From: JBAVQS01 sp049694275
GTDB lineage: Bacteria; Chloroflexota; Anaerolineae; UBA4142; SHND01
DNA: 52,383 nucleotides
Assembly: GCA_049694275.1 (NCBI GenBank)
Contig: JBAVQS010000253.1
Location: 1 to 52,383, forward strand
Reading direction: 5' to 3'
This document shows positions 25,480-33,691 of the stretch, piece after piece. A model generated the notes under the pieces. It saw only the letters and a program-made list of their open reading frames with translations, did not search any database and was not told the origin of the DNA. Numbering within the stretch: the stretch's first letter is position 1; each line of letters starts with the position of its first letter. A program made the translations under genes and the position numbers.

Positions 25480-26496
25480 ATGGATGGCGTGTTTGTGCAC
25501 GAATCCCTTTTGCAGCAGGCAGAGGACGACCAGATCCGCTGCAACGTCTGCGCACGCCGCTGCCTGCTTGCACCCCATGAAATCGGATGGTGCCGGACGC
25601 GCGAGCATGACGGAAGCCGCCTGGTCACGCGCACCTACGGCGCCATCTCCTCGCTCGAATCAGCGCCCATCGAAAAGCAATCGTTTTACCATTTCTATCC
25701 CGGCACCCGAGCCCTGACCGCGGGGAGCTGGTCCTGTAACCTCGGCTGCCCCTGGTGCGAGAATTGGGAGATCTCACATGTCGCCCCGCCCTCGGAGGGC
25801 GACTATATCTCGCCGGAGCGTTTCGTCGGTTGGGCAGAAGGCTCGGACTGTCAAGGGGTCTGCCTCTCTTTCAACGAGCCCACCCTCTCCCTCGAATGGG
25901 CGATTGACGTCTTTGAGATCGCCCGTCCCCGTGGGCTCTATAACACCTTTATCACGAATGGGTACATGACCCCCGAATCACTGGAACTACTCGTCGAGGC
26001 CGGGCTGGATGCGCTCAACGTCGACATCAAGGGGGATGCGGCGACCGTGGCCCAATTTTGCCAGGGCGACGCCGAAATGGCGTGGGCCATTTGCAAGCTC
26101 GCCGCGAAATGTGGCGTCCACGTCGAAGTGAGCACCCTCATCATCCCGACGATCAACGATTCCACCATCATCCTCCGTGACATTGCCGAGCGCCTGCTCC
26201 GTGAGCTGGGACCCGAGGTCCCGTGGCATCTCAAAGGGTATTCCCCGGCCTATCTCTTTGACCTCCCGGCGACGCCTCGCGCAAGTCTCGAATCCGCATG
26301 GACGACCGGGGAACAGGCGCGGCTGGAATATGTCTATATTGATAATGTGCCGGGCCATCGCAACGCCAATACACACTGTCCAGAATGCGACGCCTTGCTG
26401 ATCCGCCGCCTCGGCGCCGACGTGCTCCTGAATGCGCTCCGCAACGGGGCTTGTCCCGAATGCAAGCACCTGATACCGGGCGTGTGGAATCGATAG
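25480..26496 (+). CDS. radical SAM enzyme of the AmmeMemoRadiSam / PflA-like type
   Basis: A 338-residue radical SAM protein. An N-terminal pair of cysteines (CNVCARRC) is followed by the iron-sulfur cluster motif C-x3-C-x2-C (SCNLGCPWCENWEIS), the SFNEPTLSLEW and NVDIKGD barrel motifs, and a C-terminal rubredoxin-like cysteine set (CPECDAL...CPECKHLIP). It resembles the radical SAM member of the AmmeMemoRadiSam group, but no AMMECR1 or MEMO gene is nearby. Substrate unknown. ATG 25480 (MDGVFVHE) fits the family start and has GGGGA upstream; ATG 25447 would add 11 residues. It sits 10 bases before an AIR-synthase-like gene, probably one operon. Confidence 0.85.
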   Translation: MDGVFVHESLLQQAEDDQIRCNVCARRCLLAPHEIGWCRTREHDGSRLVTRTYGAISSLESAPIEKQSFYHFYPGTRALTAGSWSCNLGCPWCENWEISHVAPPSEGDYISPERFVGWAEGSDCQGVCLSFNEPTLSLEWAIDVFEIARPRGLYNTFITNGYMTPESLELLVEAGLDALNVDIKGDAATVAQFCQGDAEMAWAICKLAAKCGVHVEVSTLIIPTINDSTIILRDIAERLLRELGPEVPWHLKGYSPAYLFDLPATPRASLESAWTTGEQARLEYVYIDNVPGHRNANTHCPECDALLIRRLGADVLLNALRNGACPECKHLIPGVWNR

Positions 26497-26506
26497 GGGT
26501 TGGGAA

Positions 26507-27523
26507 ATGATGTATCCGCCGGGCAAGTTGCCTAACGCGGTTCTCGAAAAACTCCTGGCCAACCGCGCACAGTCTATGTCCGACCCGCGGGTGCTCGTCG
26601 GCCCGCGCGTCGGCGAAGATGCGGCCGTGCTCGATTTCGGCGACCGGGTGCTCGTCATCACCACCGACCCGATCACCTTTGCGACGGACCATCCCGGCTG
26701 GTATGCGGTACAGGTAAATGCAAATGACGTTGCGACGCGCGGCGCCAGGCCGCGCTGGTTCCTCGCCGTCCTCCTCCTTCCCGAAAAAGAAACTGACGAC
26801 GGGCTCATCACTGCACTGTTCGAGCAGATCCAGGCGGCGTGCGCCGATCTGGGCTGTACGCTCATCGGGGGACATACGGAAATCACGCTTGGCATCGATC
26901 GCCCGATCGTCGTCGGCCAGATGCTGGGCGAAGTAGCGCGCGACCGGCTCGTGACGACCGGCGGCGCACAGGTAGGCGACGTGCTGTTGCTGACTCAGGG
27001 AATTGCGATTGAGGGGACAGCGCTCCTCGCCCGCGAGCGGCATGACGCATTGCTGGCGCACGGTCTTTCGCCCAGTCTTCTGGCACGGGCGCAGGAGCTA
27101 CTGTTCGCCCCCGGCATTAGCATCGTTCGCGCGGCGCTCATCGCCAACGACGTCGCCCGCATCCACGCCATGCACGACCCTACCGAAGGGGGACTGGCAA
27201 CCGGCGCCGCCGAAATGGCTCAGGCGGCGCGTCTCGGCCTTCGCCTCGACCGCGCTGCGATTCCAATCCTACCCGAGTGCAACGCAATCTGTCAGGCGTT
27301 TGGACTCGACCCACTCGGCCTGCTTGCTTCCGGCGCGCTCCTCTTGGCCGTCGCGCCGGCAGATGCAGACCGGGTCATCGCCGCGCTGCAAGCCCAAACG
27401 ATTCGCTGCACCCCTATCGGCGAGATGGTTCCAGCGAGTGAAGGACTGTTGATGAAAACACAAGATAGGCTTGCCGACCTGACGGTGTTCGCGCGAGACG
27501 AGGTGACGCGAGCGCTCGAATAG
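26507..27523 (+). CDS. AIR synthase-related protein, HypE/SelD/ThiL superfamily
   Basis: A 338-residue ATP-binding protein of the PurM superfamily: GPRVGEDAAVLDFGD, TTDPITFA, GWYAVQVNANDVATRGARPRWFL, CTLIGGHTEIT, VGDVLLLTQGIAIEGT, MHDPTEGGLATGAAEMA. The layout is closest to HypE-like proteins but it lacks the C-terminal Cys tail of HypE (it ends in RALE), so a hydrogenase-maturation role is unlikely. Such HypE-like proteins activate a carboxylate or amide with ATP in small-molecule or cofactor pathways. It is co-directional with the radical SAM gene just upstream. It converges with the minus-strand gene at 27530 with six bases between stops and no terminator. Confidence 0.83.
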   Translation: MMYPPGKLPNAVLEKLLANRAQSMSDPRVLVGPRVGEDAAVLDFGDRVLVITTDPITFATDHPGWYAVQVNANDVATRGARPRWFLAVLLLPEKETDDGLITALFEQIQAACADLGCTLIGGHTEITLGIDRPIVVGQMLGEVARDRLVTTGGAQVGDVLLLTQGIAIEGTALLARERHDALLAHGLSPSLLARAQELLFAPGISIVRAALIANDVARIHAMHDPTEGGLATGAAEMAQAARLGLRLDRAAIPILPECNAICQAFGLDPLGLLASGALLLAVAPADADRVIAALQAQTIRCTPIGEMVPASEGLLMKTQDRLADLTVFARDEVTRALE

Positions 27524-27529
27524 CATTTC

Positions 27530-28624
27530 CTAGAACGAGACCGGCGTCCACGTCGGCGCAGGCGTCGGCACCCGCCAGTTGGACGACGGCGGGAGCGCCG
27601 CCGAGTTTGTCGGAGCGGTGACTGAAATCGGCTTGTCCATATCATAAAAGTGCAGCCGCAGGGTCAGACCGCCTTTTTGCGATGACCGACCGGCCGGACT
27701 CCCTTCGAGCACAAGCGCAATCTGGTGCAAATAGCCGTCCTGACAACTCCAGATTTTCGTCTCGGCGCGATCAAACTGATCAAATGCGCCGCCTGCGGAG
27801 AGGTCCGTGTTGCTAAACGCGTCGAAAAAGCGGAAGGTGGCGTCCCGGTCGCCCAGATAGACATCACAAGCCTTGCCGTCAAATGTTTCCGTCCCCGCCT
27901 TGCTAAAACCGGTCCAGTCCGGTTTCTGACCTCGATACAGGTCGGGTGAATCGAATGTCGAACCGACCGTACTGCGCGGTCCATAATACCACTTGTCGTC
28001 GAATGCGCCGAGCATCGGCTGTGGGCCGTGGATATAACTCCGGTCGCCGACCGAGATCACCTCCAACCCCTTGTTCGGGTCCATGTTCAGGGTAGACATG
28101 ATATACCCCTTCATCACCATGTGATTGTCGGCCCCATTCAGGTCGGCACCCAGGTACAAGAGCGACATTCCCTCCTTGTAACCGGGCAGTCCTGAAAGCT
28201 GCGCCACGTAACCGGTCGCGCCCATGTCCATCTCGAAACGCAGGCTGCGCGAGCCGGACATCTTGACCCAGCCATCGTTTAATGGACCGGGGACGGGCGT
28301 ATGAGGCGCAAGCGTCGCGCGCGGCCGATTACGCGACAGGACAAAGGTCGGCGAAGCGGTCGGCGTAACAGGAGTCTGCGTGGCCGTGGCGGTGGGCGTG
28401 GCCGATGGGTTGGCGAGCGCCTCCTGAGTCTGGGCCGCCTGGTAATCCGCAATCTCTTGCGCCTTGTTGCGGCTCATAATAATCGCCGGAATAAAACAGA
28501 TGACCAGGAGGGTGAGGACCCCGAGCACGCAGACGATGATAAACTGGGTTTGGGTCAACCCCATGATCAATTGCGGCCCGGTTGGGGTCGCGCTATCGGG
28601 AGCAAGATCCGGTTCGTTCTCCAT
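27530..28624 (-). CDS. membrane-anchored extracytoplasmic protein, paralogue A
   Basis: A 364-residue protein with a cytoplasmic N-terminal tail, one membrane helix (FIIVCVLGVLTLLVICFIPAII), a Thr/Pro-rich stalk and a C-terminal domain of about 250 residues. That domain contains LRFEMDMGATGYVAQLSG, NHMVMKGYIMSTL, KWYYGP, FDGKACDVYLGDRDATFRFF and IWSCQDGYLHQ. It is clearly paralogous to the next gene upstream. The domain has the strand pattern of the LolA/LppX-type lipoprotein fold, but I do not recognise it firmly; function unknown. Start ATG 28624 after GAGGGGGAAAC. Confidence 0.8.
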   Translation of the reverse strand: MENEPDLAPDSATPTGPQLIMGLTQTQFIIVCVLGVLTLLVICFIPAIIMSRNKAQEIADYQAAQTQEALANPSATPTATATQTPVTPTASPTFVLSRNRPRATLAPHTPVPGPLNDGWVKMSGSRSLRFEMDMGATGYVAQLSGLPGYKEGMSLLYLGADLNGADNHMVMKGYIMSTLNMDPNKGLEVISVGDRSYIHGPQPMLGAFDDKWYYGPRSTVGSTFDSPDLYRGQKPDWTGFSKAGTETFDGKACDVYLGDRDATFRFFDAFSNTDLSAGGAFDQFDRAETKIWSCQDGYLHQIALVLEGSPAGRSSQKGGLTLRLHFYDMDKPISVTAPTNSAALPPSSNWRVPTPAPTWTPVSF

Positions 28625-28669
28625 GTTTCCCCCTCGTGCGTCAGAGTCTCTCGTAGAAATAGAAATACG

Positions 28670-29770
28670 CTATTGCGCCGGCGTCGGCGTACGGAACAAC
28701 GGCGTCGGAAGCGGCGACGCATTGGCCGGCGGTGTAATCGGGATATTCTGGCCCATGTCATATAAATGCAGCAAGACATCGAAACTGAACGGCGGTTTGG
28801 TCGAATCGGGGGAGACGCCAGCCATGTGCAGCTTCATCTGGTGCAAATAGCCATCGTTACACAGCCAGATTTGTGTCGCCGCCTCGGTCAGCCCCTGTGT
28901 CCCCGGCTGACCGGGAACTTGAGTGGGGTCCATGGATCGGAATACCCGCAGTGTCGCGGCGCGATCGCCCAGATAGAGGTCGCAGGTGTACCCGTCGAGT
29001 GTATCGGTTCCCGCCTTTATAAATCCGGACCAATCAGAGTTCTGACCGCCGAAGGCATTGAGCATATCGCCCGGATTGATCCGATTCGAGCTGTTCCGGA
29101 TATCGTTCGCGCCGACATACCATTTTGCTTCTCTCGCTCCCAGGAGTGGCGCGGGCCCGTGCACATAGAACTGGTTGTCAATCTTGATCAACTCGAGCCC
29201 CTGCGCGGCATCCCCTCCCCAAAACAATACGGGGAAACCTTTCAGGACAATATGGCTGTTCCCCCCATTCGTTTCGGCAAAGAACGAAAAGAACCGCGCA
29301 TCGCCGGTTGCGCCGCTAGATCCGGGCATGCGGCTCGTATCGCCTTGCAACGTCATCGTCAGGACATAGCGCCCGGATATCATCTGCTCGGCCTTGGCCC
29401 ATGCATCCGAAACGGGGCCGGAGATACGCAGCGGACGCGCAGTCGGCGTGGGATAGAACGATCCAGGGTCAAAACTGTACGCGCCCCACCAGGGCGTCTC
29501 CGTCGGCGGTCCCTCAATGCCCACCGGTTGATCGCCCGGCTGAACGACGAGGGTCGCCGTCGCAGTAGGAACCGGAGTGGTCGTCGGAATCGTATTTGCT
29601 AAAGGGGCCGCGGTGGGACTAGAAGTACGAGACGCGGGAGCCGGGGGCATGAGGATCGCCGCCGAACCCTGCTTTTCCAGCCGCGTGAGCGCGACATACC
29701 CTAAAAGGCAGAAAACGAGCAGGACTCCGACGCATAACGAGAGAATGACGAGCCACTGATTGCGGGGCAT
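28670..29770 (-). CDS. membrane-anchored extracytoplasmic protein, paralogue B
   Basis: A 366-residue protein with the same design as its downstream neighbour: N-terminal membrane helix (WLVILSLCVGVLLVFCLLGY), Thr/Pro stalk and a shared domain. Shared landmarks are LELIKIDNQFYVHGPAPLLGA, AKWYVG, DWSGFIKAGTDTLDGYTCDLYLGDRAATLRVF, quoted in parts as DWSGFIKAGTDT and CDLYLGDRAATLRVF, and IWLCNDGYLHQMKL. The two genes are 45 bases apart and arose by tandem duplication, with substantial divergence since. Possible roles are ligand binding or lipid handling at the outer face of the membrane; unproven. Start ATG 29770 behind AGGTAGT. Confidence 0.8.
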   Translation of the reverse strand: MPRNQWLVILSLCVGVLLVFCLLGYVALTRLEKQGSAAILMPPAPASRTSSPTAAPLANTIPTTTPVPTATATLVVQPGDQPVGIEGPPTETPWWGAYSFDPGSFYPTPTARPLRISGPVSDAWAKAEQMISGRYVLTMTLQGDTSRMPGSSGATGDARFFSFFAETNGGNSHIVLKGFPVLFWGGDAAQGLELIKIDNQFYVHGPAPLLGAREAKWYVGANDIRNSSNRINPGDMLNAFGGQNSDWSGFIKAGTDTLDGYTCDLYLGDRAATLRVFRSMDPTQVPGQPGTQGLTEAATQIWLCNDGYLHQMKLHMAGVSPDSTKPPFSFDVLLHLYDMGQNIPITPPANASPLPTPLFRTPTPAQ

Positions 29771-29895
29771 ATACTACCTGCCGACTAAGATTTCCGGGAC
29801 AACGAGGCAGCCCGAACAACTCATTCATTATACGTCCATCCTCGGCAGCGGCGATATAGGTATCAATTCCCCTACCTCACTCTTCATCCCCACGT

Positions 29896-30621
29896 TCAAT
29901 AGACCATCTCCCCGCTTATAAACGCGGCGGTTCGCGGGTCGGCCGGGGATTCAAAAAAGGCGCGGGTCGCCTGGACCTCGACCAGCGCACCCGCCAGTAT
30001 CAACCCTACGCGATGGGCCAGGCGCCGGGCTTGAAAGATATTGTGCGTGACGAGGACCACCGTCGTCCCTCGGCGCTGATTGTGCTCGCGCACGATCGCT
30101 TCGATCAATCCGACATTGTACGGGTCCAGGTTGGCGGTCGGCTCGTCCAGCAACAGCACGCGCGGTTCAATCACCAGCGCGCGGGCGAGGGCAACCCGCT
30201 GCATCTCGCCGCCCGAAAGTTTTCCTGCCGGCACCCGGGCCAGGTCCGCCAGTCCCACCTGCGAAAGCAGCTCCGTGACCCGGCCATTGACCGGCTCTCC
30301 CCGCAGGCGCAGTCCAAAAGCCACATTCGCATAAACGTCCGTGCTGAGGAGCGCCGGCCGCTGAAAGACCGTCGTGATCTGGCGGCGCAGCGACAGCGGC
30401 GCGCCGTTATCCGGAATCAGCTCGCCCCCGTAGCGAATCTGTCCGCTGCTCGGCGGTTCGAGAAAATTGAGCAACCGCAACAGCGTCGATTTGCCCGCGC
30501 CGCTCGGCCCGACCAGCGCCAGGATTTCGCCGGCCTGAATATCCAACCGAGAAACATCCACAACCGTGCGGCTTCCATACCGCTTTTTGAGATTCTCGAT
30601 CCGGTAAATCGGCTCGTCCAT
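29896..30621 (-). CDS. tupC: tungstate ABC transporter ATP-binding protein
   Basis: A 241-residue ABC ATPase with Walker A GPSGAGKST (38-46), signature LSGGEMQRVALARAL, Walker B RVLLLDEPTANLD and the switch His in VLVTHN. Adjacent to TupA- and TupB-like genes, it powers import of tungstate (or molybdate). Its ATG abuts the stop codon of the permease gene. Last gene of the operon. Confidence 0.9.
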   Translation of the reverse strand: MDEPIYRIENLKKRYGSRTVVDVSRLDIQAGEILALVGPSGAGKSTLLRLLNFLEPPSSGQIRYGGELIPDNGAPLSLRRQITTVFQRPALLSTDVYANVAFGLRLRGEPVNGRVTELLSQVGLADLARVPAGKLSGGEMQRVALARALVIEPRVLLLDEPTANLDPYNVGLIEAIVREHNQRRGTTVVLVTHNIFQARRLAHRVGLILAGALVEVQATRAFFESPADPRTAAFISGEMVY

Positions 30622-31320
30622 CTAATTGTTTCGCACCCGTCCCTGCAACCGCAACATGGCAATGTTGGCCAGAAAAGCGAGGAGCAACAGAATAATCCCC
30701 AGCGCCAGCGCCTGCTCAAACTCCCCGGTGCGGGTATTGAGGACGATGGCCGTTGTCAGCACGCGGGTCTTGCCTTCGATATCTCCGCCGACCAGCATGA
30801 CCGCGCCCACCTCAGAGATGATGCTGCCAAAGGCGGCGACCAGCGCGGCCACCACCCCGATTCGCGCTTCCCGGATCACGGTCCACGCTTCCTGAAAACG
30901 GGTTGCGCCGAGCGCGCGGGCCTGCAAACGCAAGCCCGGATCGACGCTCTGAACCGCCGTCATCGTCAGGCCGGCGACCAGCGGAAAAGCGATAATCACC
31001 TGCGCCGCCACCATCGCGCTCGGCGTGAACAACCAACCCAACATTCCGAGCGGACCGCTCCGCGAGAGCAGCAAATAGACAAACAGTCCGACGACCACGG
31101 GGGGCAGCCCCATGCCGGTATACAGGAACGCCGTCACGAGACCGCGCGCCCGGATGCGGGACAGGCCCAGCGCCGCGCCGGCCGGTATCCCGACCAGACT
31201 GCTCAATAATAGCGCCAATCCGGTGACCCGGAGGGAGAGGAGTACGATCTCTACCAGCGCCGAATCACCGGATAGAATGAGCTGAACCGCCCGAACCAGA
31301 CCGTTGCCGAGCTCGTTCAT
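30622..31320 (-). CDS. tupB: tungstate ABC transporter permease
   Basis: A 232-residue inner-membrane permease of the MetI-like family. It has about five hydrophobic helices and a coupling-loop motif (EAWTVIREARIGVVAALVAAFGSIISEVGA, in parts: EAWTVIREARIG and FGSIISEVGAVMLVGG). TupB-type permeases pass tungstate delivered by TupA. It starts nine bases after the tupA stop and ends adjacent to the tupC start. Confidence 0.9.
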   Translation of the reverse strand: MNELGNGLVRAVQLILSGDSALVEIVLLSLRVTGLALLLSSLVGIPAGAALGLSRIRARGLVTAFLYTGMGLPPVVVGLFVYLLLSRSGPLGMLGWLFTPSAMVAAQVIIAFPLVAGLTMTAVQSVDPGLRLQARALGATRFQEAWTVIREARIGVVAALVAAFGSIISEVGAVMLVGGDIEGKTRVLTTAIVLNTRTGEFEQALALGIILLLLAFLANIAMLRLQGRVRNN

Positions 31321-31328
31321 CAGGGATC

Positions 31329-32246
31329 TTATTTGCTGGCGCTCGGATAGAATAACTGCTGGCCGAACTTGTCCACGCCATAACTGCCAATCAGCTTTTG
31401 CGTATCCGGCGAAAGAATCCAGTTTACAAATTTCGTCGCCAGGTCAAACTGGACCCCCGGATGCTTGTCCGGGTTGACGGCCATCACCCCATAGGGATTG
31501 AGCAGATTCTTGTCCTTGTTCTCTTGCAAAGAATTGCCCCCCAGCACGATGGCCAGATCCGGCAGTTTGCTCGCCATCGAAAGATAGGTCGCCCGATCCG
31601 AAAGGGTATAGGCTTGCTTTTCATTGGCAAACAGCAGGGTATCCCCCATCCCCTGGCCGAGCGCGTTATACCAGCTCATCGTCTTGGTCGGCGTGATGGC
31701 GGCGCTCGCCCAGATGCTCAGCTCCTTGGTATTCGTGCCGCTCTGATCGCCGCGGCTCGCAAAAGGCGACTGCGCGGCGGCAATCGACTTGAAGGCGTCA
31801 ACGGCGTTCTGGGTTGAGACCACCTTGGCGGGGTCGCTTTTGGGACCGAGGACGATAAAGTCGTTGTACATTACGTCAAAACGCTGCCGGGCATCGCCAT
31901 TGGCAACGAACTGGTCTTCCTGTTTGCGGGCATGGACCAGCAGAACATCGGCGTCCCCTTTACTGCCGATCTGAATCGCCTGGCCGGTGCCAACCGCAAT
32001 GACATCTACCTTACAGTTGAATTTTTTTTGAAAATCAGGGAGGATGAAATCTAGCAAACCGGAATCGGCGGTGCTGGTGGTCGTCGCTAGCTTGAGCGAG
32101 CAGGCGGCGCCGGATACGGCAGTGGTTGGCGCGGTAGTCGCCGCCGGGAGGACCGTCGCGGGCGGCGCGGCAGGGGTGGGTCCCGCACAGGCGCCAAGCG
32201 CCAGAGCGAACAGCACAAGGATTGCCATAGGCACAAAATATTTCAT
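31329..32246 (-). CDS. tupA: tungstate-binding lipoprotein of ABC transporter
   Basis: A 305-residue solute-binding lipoprotein: signal peptide with lipobox LALGAC (Cys20), Ala/Thr-rich spacer, then the TupA-typical TTTSTADSGLLDFILPDF, AVGTGQAIQIGSKGDADVLLVHA, and NDFIVLGP. These motifs are characteristic of the tungstate (TupA/WtpA-distinct) family. It captures tungstate outside the membrane, probably for tungsten or molybdenum enzymes. ATG 32246 is chosen because GGAGG lies eight bases upstream and the signal peptide starts there. The regulator gene ends 37 bases upstream, so the two are co-transcribed. Confidence 0.92.
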   Translation of the reverse strand: MKYFVPMAILVLFALALGACAGPTPAAPPATVLPAATTAPTTAVSGAACSLKLATTTSTADSGLLDFILPDFQKKFNCKVDVIAVGTGQAIQIGSKGDADVLLVHARKQEDQFVANGDARQRFDVMYNDFIVLGPKSDPAKVVSTQNAVDAFKSIAAAQSPFASRGDQSGTNTKELSIWASAAITPTKTMSWYNALGQGMGDTLLFANEKQAYTLSDRATYLSMASKLPDLAIVLGGNSLQENKDKNLLNPYGVMAVNPDKHPGVQFDLATKFVNWILSPDTQKLIGSYGVDKFGQQLFYPSASK

Positions 32247-32283
32247 CTCGTTTGCCTCCAAAGGATTATGTGAGAGCGCGTGA

Positions 32284-33507
32284 CTAGATGCGCGCGATGA
32301 CACGGCCGGACTGCGACAAATCATAGCCGGCGAGACCGGCCGCCGCACGACGAAATTCCTGATCGTGCATGGCATCAAGCAGGGACTGCACACGCGGTGA
32401 ATCAAACTCCCGGCGCGGGACGACCAGGTCGAAACGTTCCTCACCGAGCGAAACAAACTCGAGGCCCCATTCCGCCGCAATAGCGCGCAGCCCCGGACCG
32501 GCATCCGCCGCGCCGCTGGAAACCGCCGCGGCCACCGCCGCGTGAGTGCCTACCGCCCGGTCCCAGTCGCGCAGGCTGTGCGGGTCGATTTGCGCCGCAC
32601 GCAAACGCAGGGCGAGCAAGAGCCGCGTGCCGGCGCCGGGCGAGCGGTTCATCAAGCGCACGCCGGGACGCATCAGGTCACGCAGCGTGCGAATGTTTTT
32701 GGGATTGCCGGGCGCGAGCAGCAGCCCGTTCTCGCGGAATGCCAGATTGACCAGGATCAATTCGTCCTCCGGCAGGAGACGCCGCACGTAGGGCACGTTG
32801 TATTCGCCCGTGTCCATGTCGAGCATATGAATGCCGGCGACATCGGCCTCGCGCCGCGAGAGCGCAAGCAGGCCGCCGAGCGAGCCGACCACCTGTATGG
32901 AAGCGTGGCTCTGCCGGACCAGGCGCGCGAGCAGTGGGTCATCGCTGCCTGAGATCAAAAGCGGCGCGGGCGCAACGGCGTGTCCGGCTGGATCGACGGA
33001 CCGCATCGCCTCACACAGGTCCAGCGCGGCCCGGGCGACTTCCATGTCCCGCAGCGCGGTGTCCGCCATCACCCACCCGGGGCCATCTCCCACCTCACGC
33101 GCAATCTGCAGCGCCGCCAACCAACCGGCGCGCTTTTCCTCCCACGCTTGTCCCCGAGCTTGGGGCGGCGACGCAAAGGGTAGCCCGGTCGTGGATGCAA
33201 GGCACGCCTTGACGAGAAACTCGTCCCGCGCGGCGGTCGGGGCGATGAGCCACCGAGCAAATGCGGCGCGACCGTCGGTGGTGAGGGAGTAGACCTTGCG
33301 CGCGGGACCGCCGCGGCCGGGCTCGACGCGAACCTGGACCCAACCCTCGCGCGTGAACCGGGCGAGCGAGCGGTAGAGCTGGGCGTAGTCAATCTGCCAG
33401 AACGGGGCAAACTCGCGATCAACCTGGCGCTTGAGGTCGTAACCGTAGCGTTCGCCCTCAGCCAGCAAACCGAGCAGAGCGAACGTCAGAGCGGGTTTTT
33501 GATTCAT
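32284..33507 (-). CDS. PadR-type winged helix fused to PBP-like ligand domain; tungstate operon regulator
   Basis: A 407-residue fusion. Residues about 1-105 are a PadR-family winged helix (LTFALLGLLAEGERYGYDLKRQV...GWVQVRVEPGRGGPARKVYSLTTDGRAAF), quoted briefly as LGLLAEGERYGYDLKRQV and RKVYSLTTDGRAAF. Residues about 190-400 are a periplasmic-binding-protein-like domain (GSDDPLLARLV, GSLGGLLALSRREADVAGIH, NRSPGAGTRLLL, GAADAGPGLRAIA) of the type fused to ModE/LysR helices in molybdate regulators. It should sense intracellular tungstate or molybdate and control the tup genes, which it leads in the operon. ATG 33507 gives the canonical PadR start MNQKPALTF. Confidence 0.88.
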   Translation of the reverse strand: MNQKPALTFALLGLLAEGERYGYDLKRQVDREFAPFWQIDYAQLYRSLARFTREGWVQVRVEPGRGGPARKVYSLTTDGRAAFARWLIAPTAARDEFLVKACLASTTGLPFASPPQARGQAWEEKRAGWLAALQIAREVGDGPGWVMADTALRDMEVARAALDLCEAMRSVDPAGHAVAPAPLLISGSDDPLLARLVRQSHASIQVVGSLGGLLALSRREADVAGIHMLDMDTGEYNVPYVRRLLPEDELILVNLAFRENGLLLAPGNPKNIRTLRDLMRPGVRLMNRSPGAGTRLLLALRLRAAQIDPHSLRDWDRAVGTHAAVAAAVSSGAADAGPGLRAIAAEWGLEFVSLGEERFDLVVPRREFDSPRVQSLLDAMHDQEFRRAAAGLAGYDLSQSGRVIARI

Positions 33508-33517
33508 GGCCTTGCCA

Positions 33518-33538
33518 ACTATATGCAGTGCATATAGT
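33518..33538. promoter_or_regulatory. 21-bp perfect palindrome, candidate operator of the PadR-PBP regulator
   Basis: ACTATATGC at 33518-33526 mirrors GCATATAGT at 33530-33538 around AGT. It lies 11 bases upstream of the regulator start and overlaps the -10 box of the operon promoter. Binding here would block transcription, which fits negative autoregulation by the PadR-type protein. Confidence 0.8.
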
Positions 33539-33561
33539 AACCGAAATGGCAATCCCGTCAA
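33534..33561 (-). promoter_or_regulatory. promoter of the tungstate operon
   Basis: On the minus strand TTGACG (33561-33556), a 16-base spacer and TACTAT (33539-33534) form a good sigma70 promoter. The -10 box is inside the palindrome at 33518-33538. The predicted transcript has a leader of only about 20 bases. Confidence 0.7.
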
Positions 33562-33691
33562 ATGGGAACGAGCACTGGCAGTACTAAAATCAATGTCATT
33601 TCCTTGCCAGGCCATCTCATTTGATTTATACTAAAAATGTCGGTCTGTAGATAGCGGATCACACAAGCCTGTGTGTGCAATGATAACCAAT

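Noticed and set aside
26507..27523. True HypE hydrogenase maturation protein
   Set aside because: It lacks the C-terminal cysteine required for thiocarboxamide/cyano transfer, and there are no other hyp genes.
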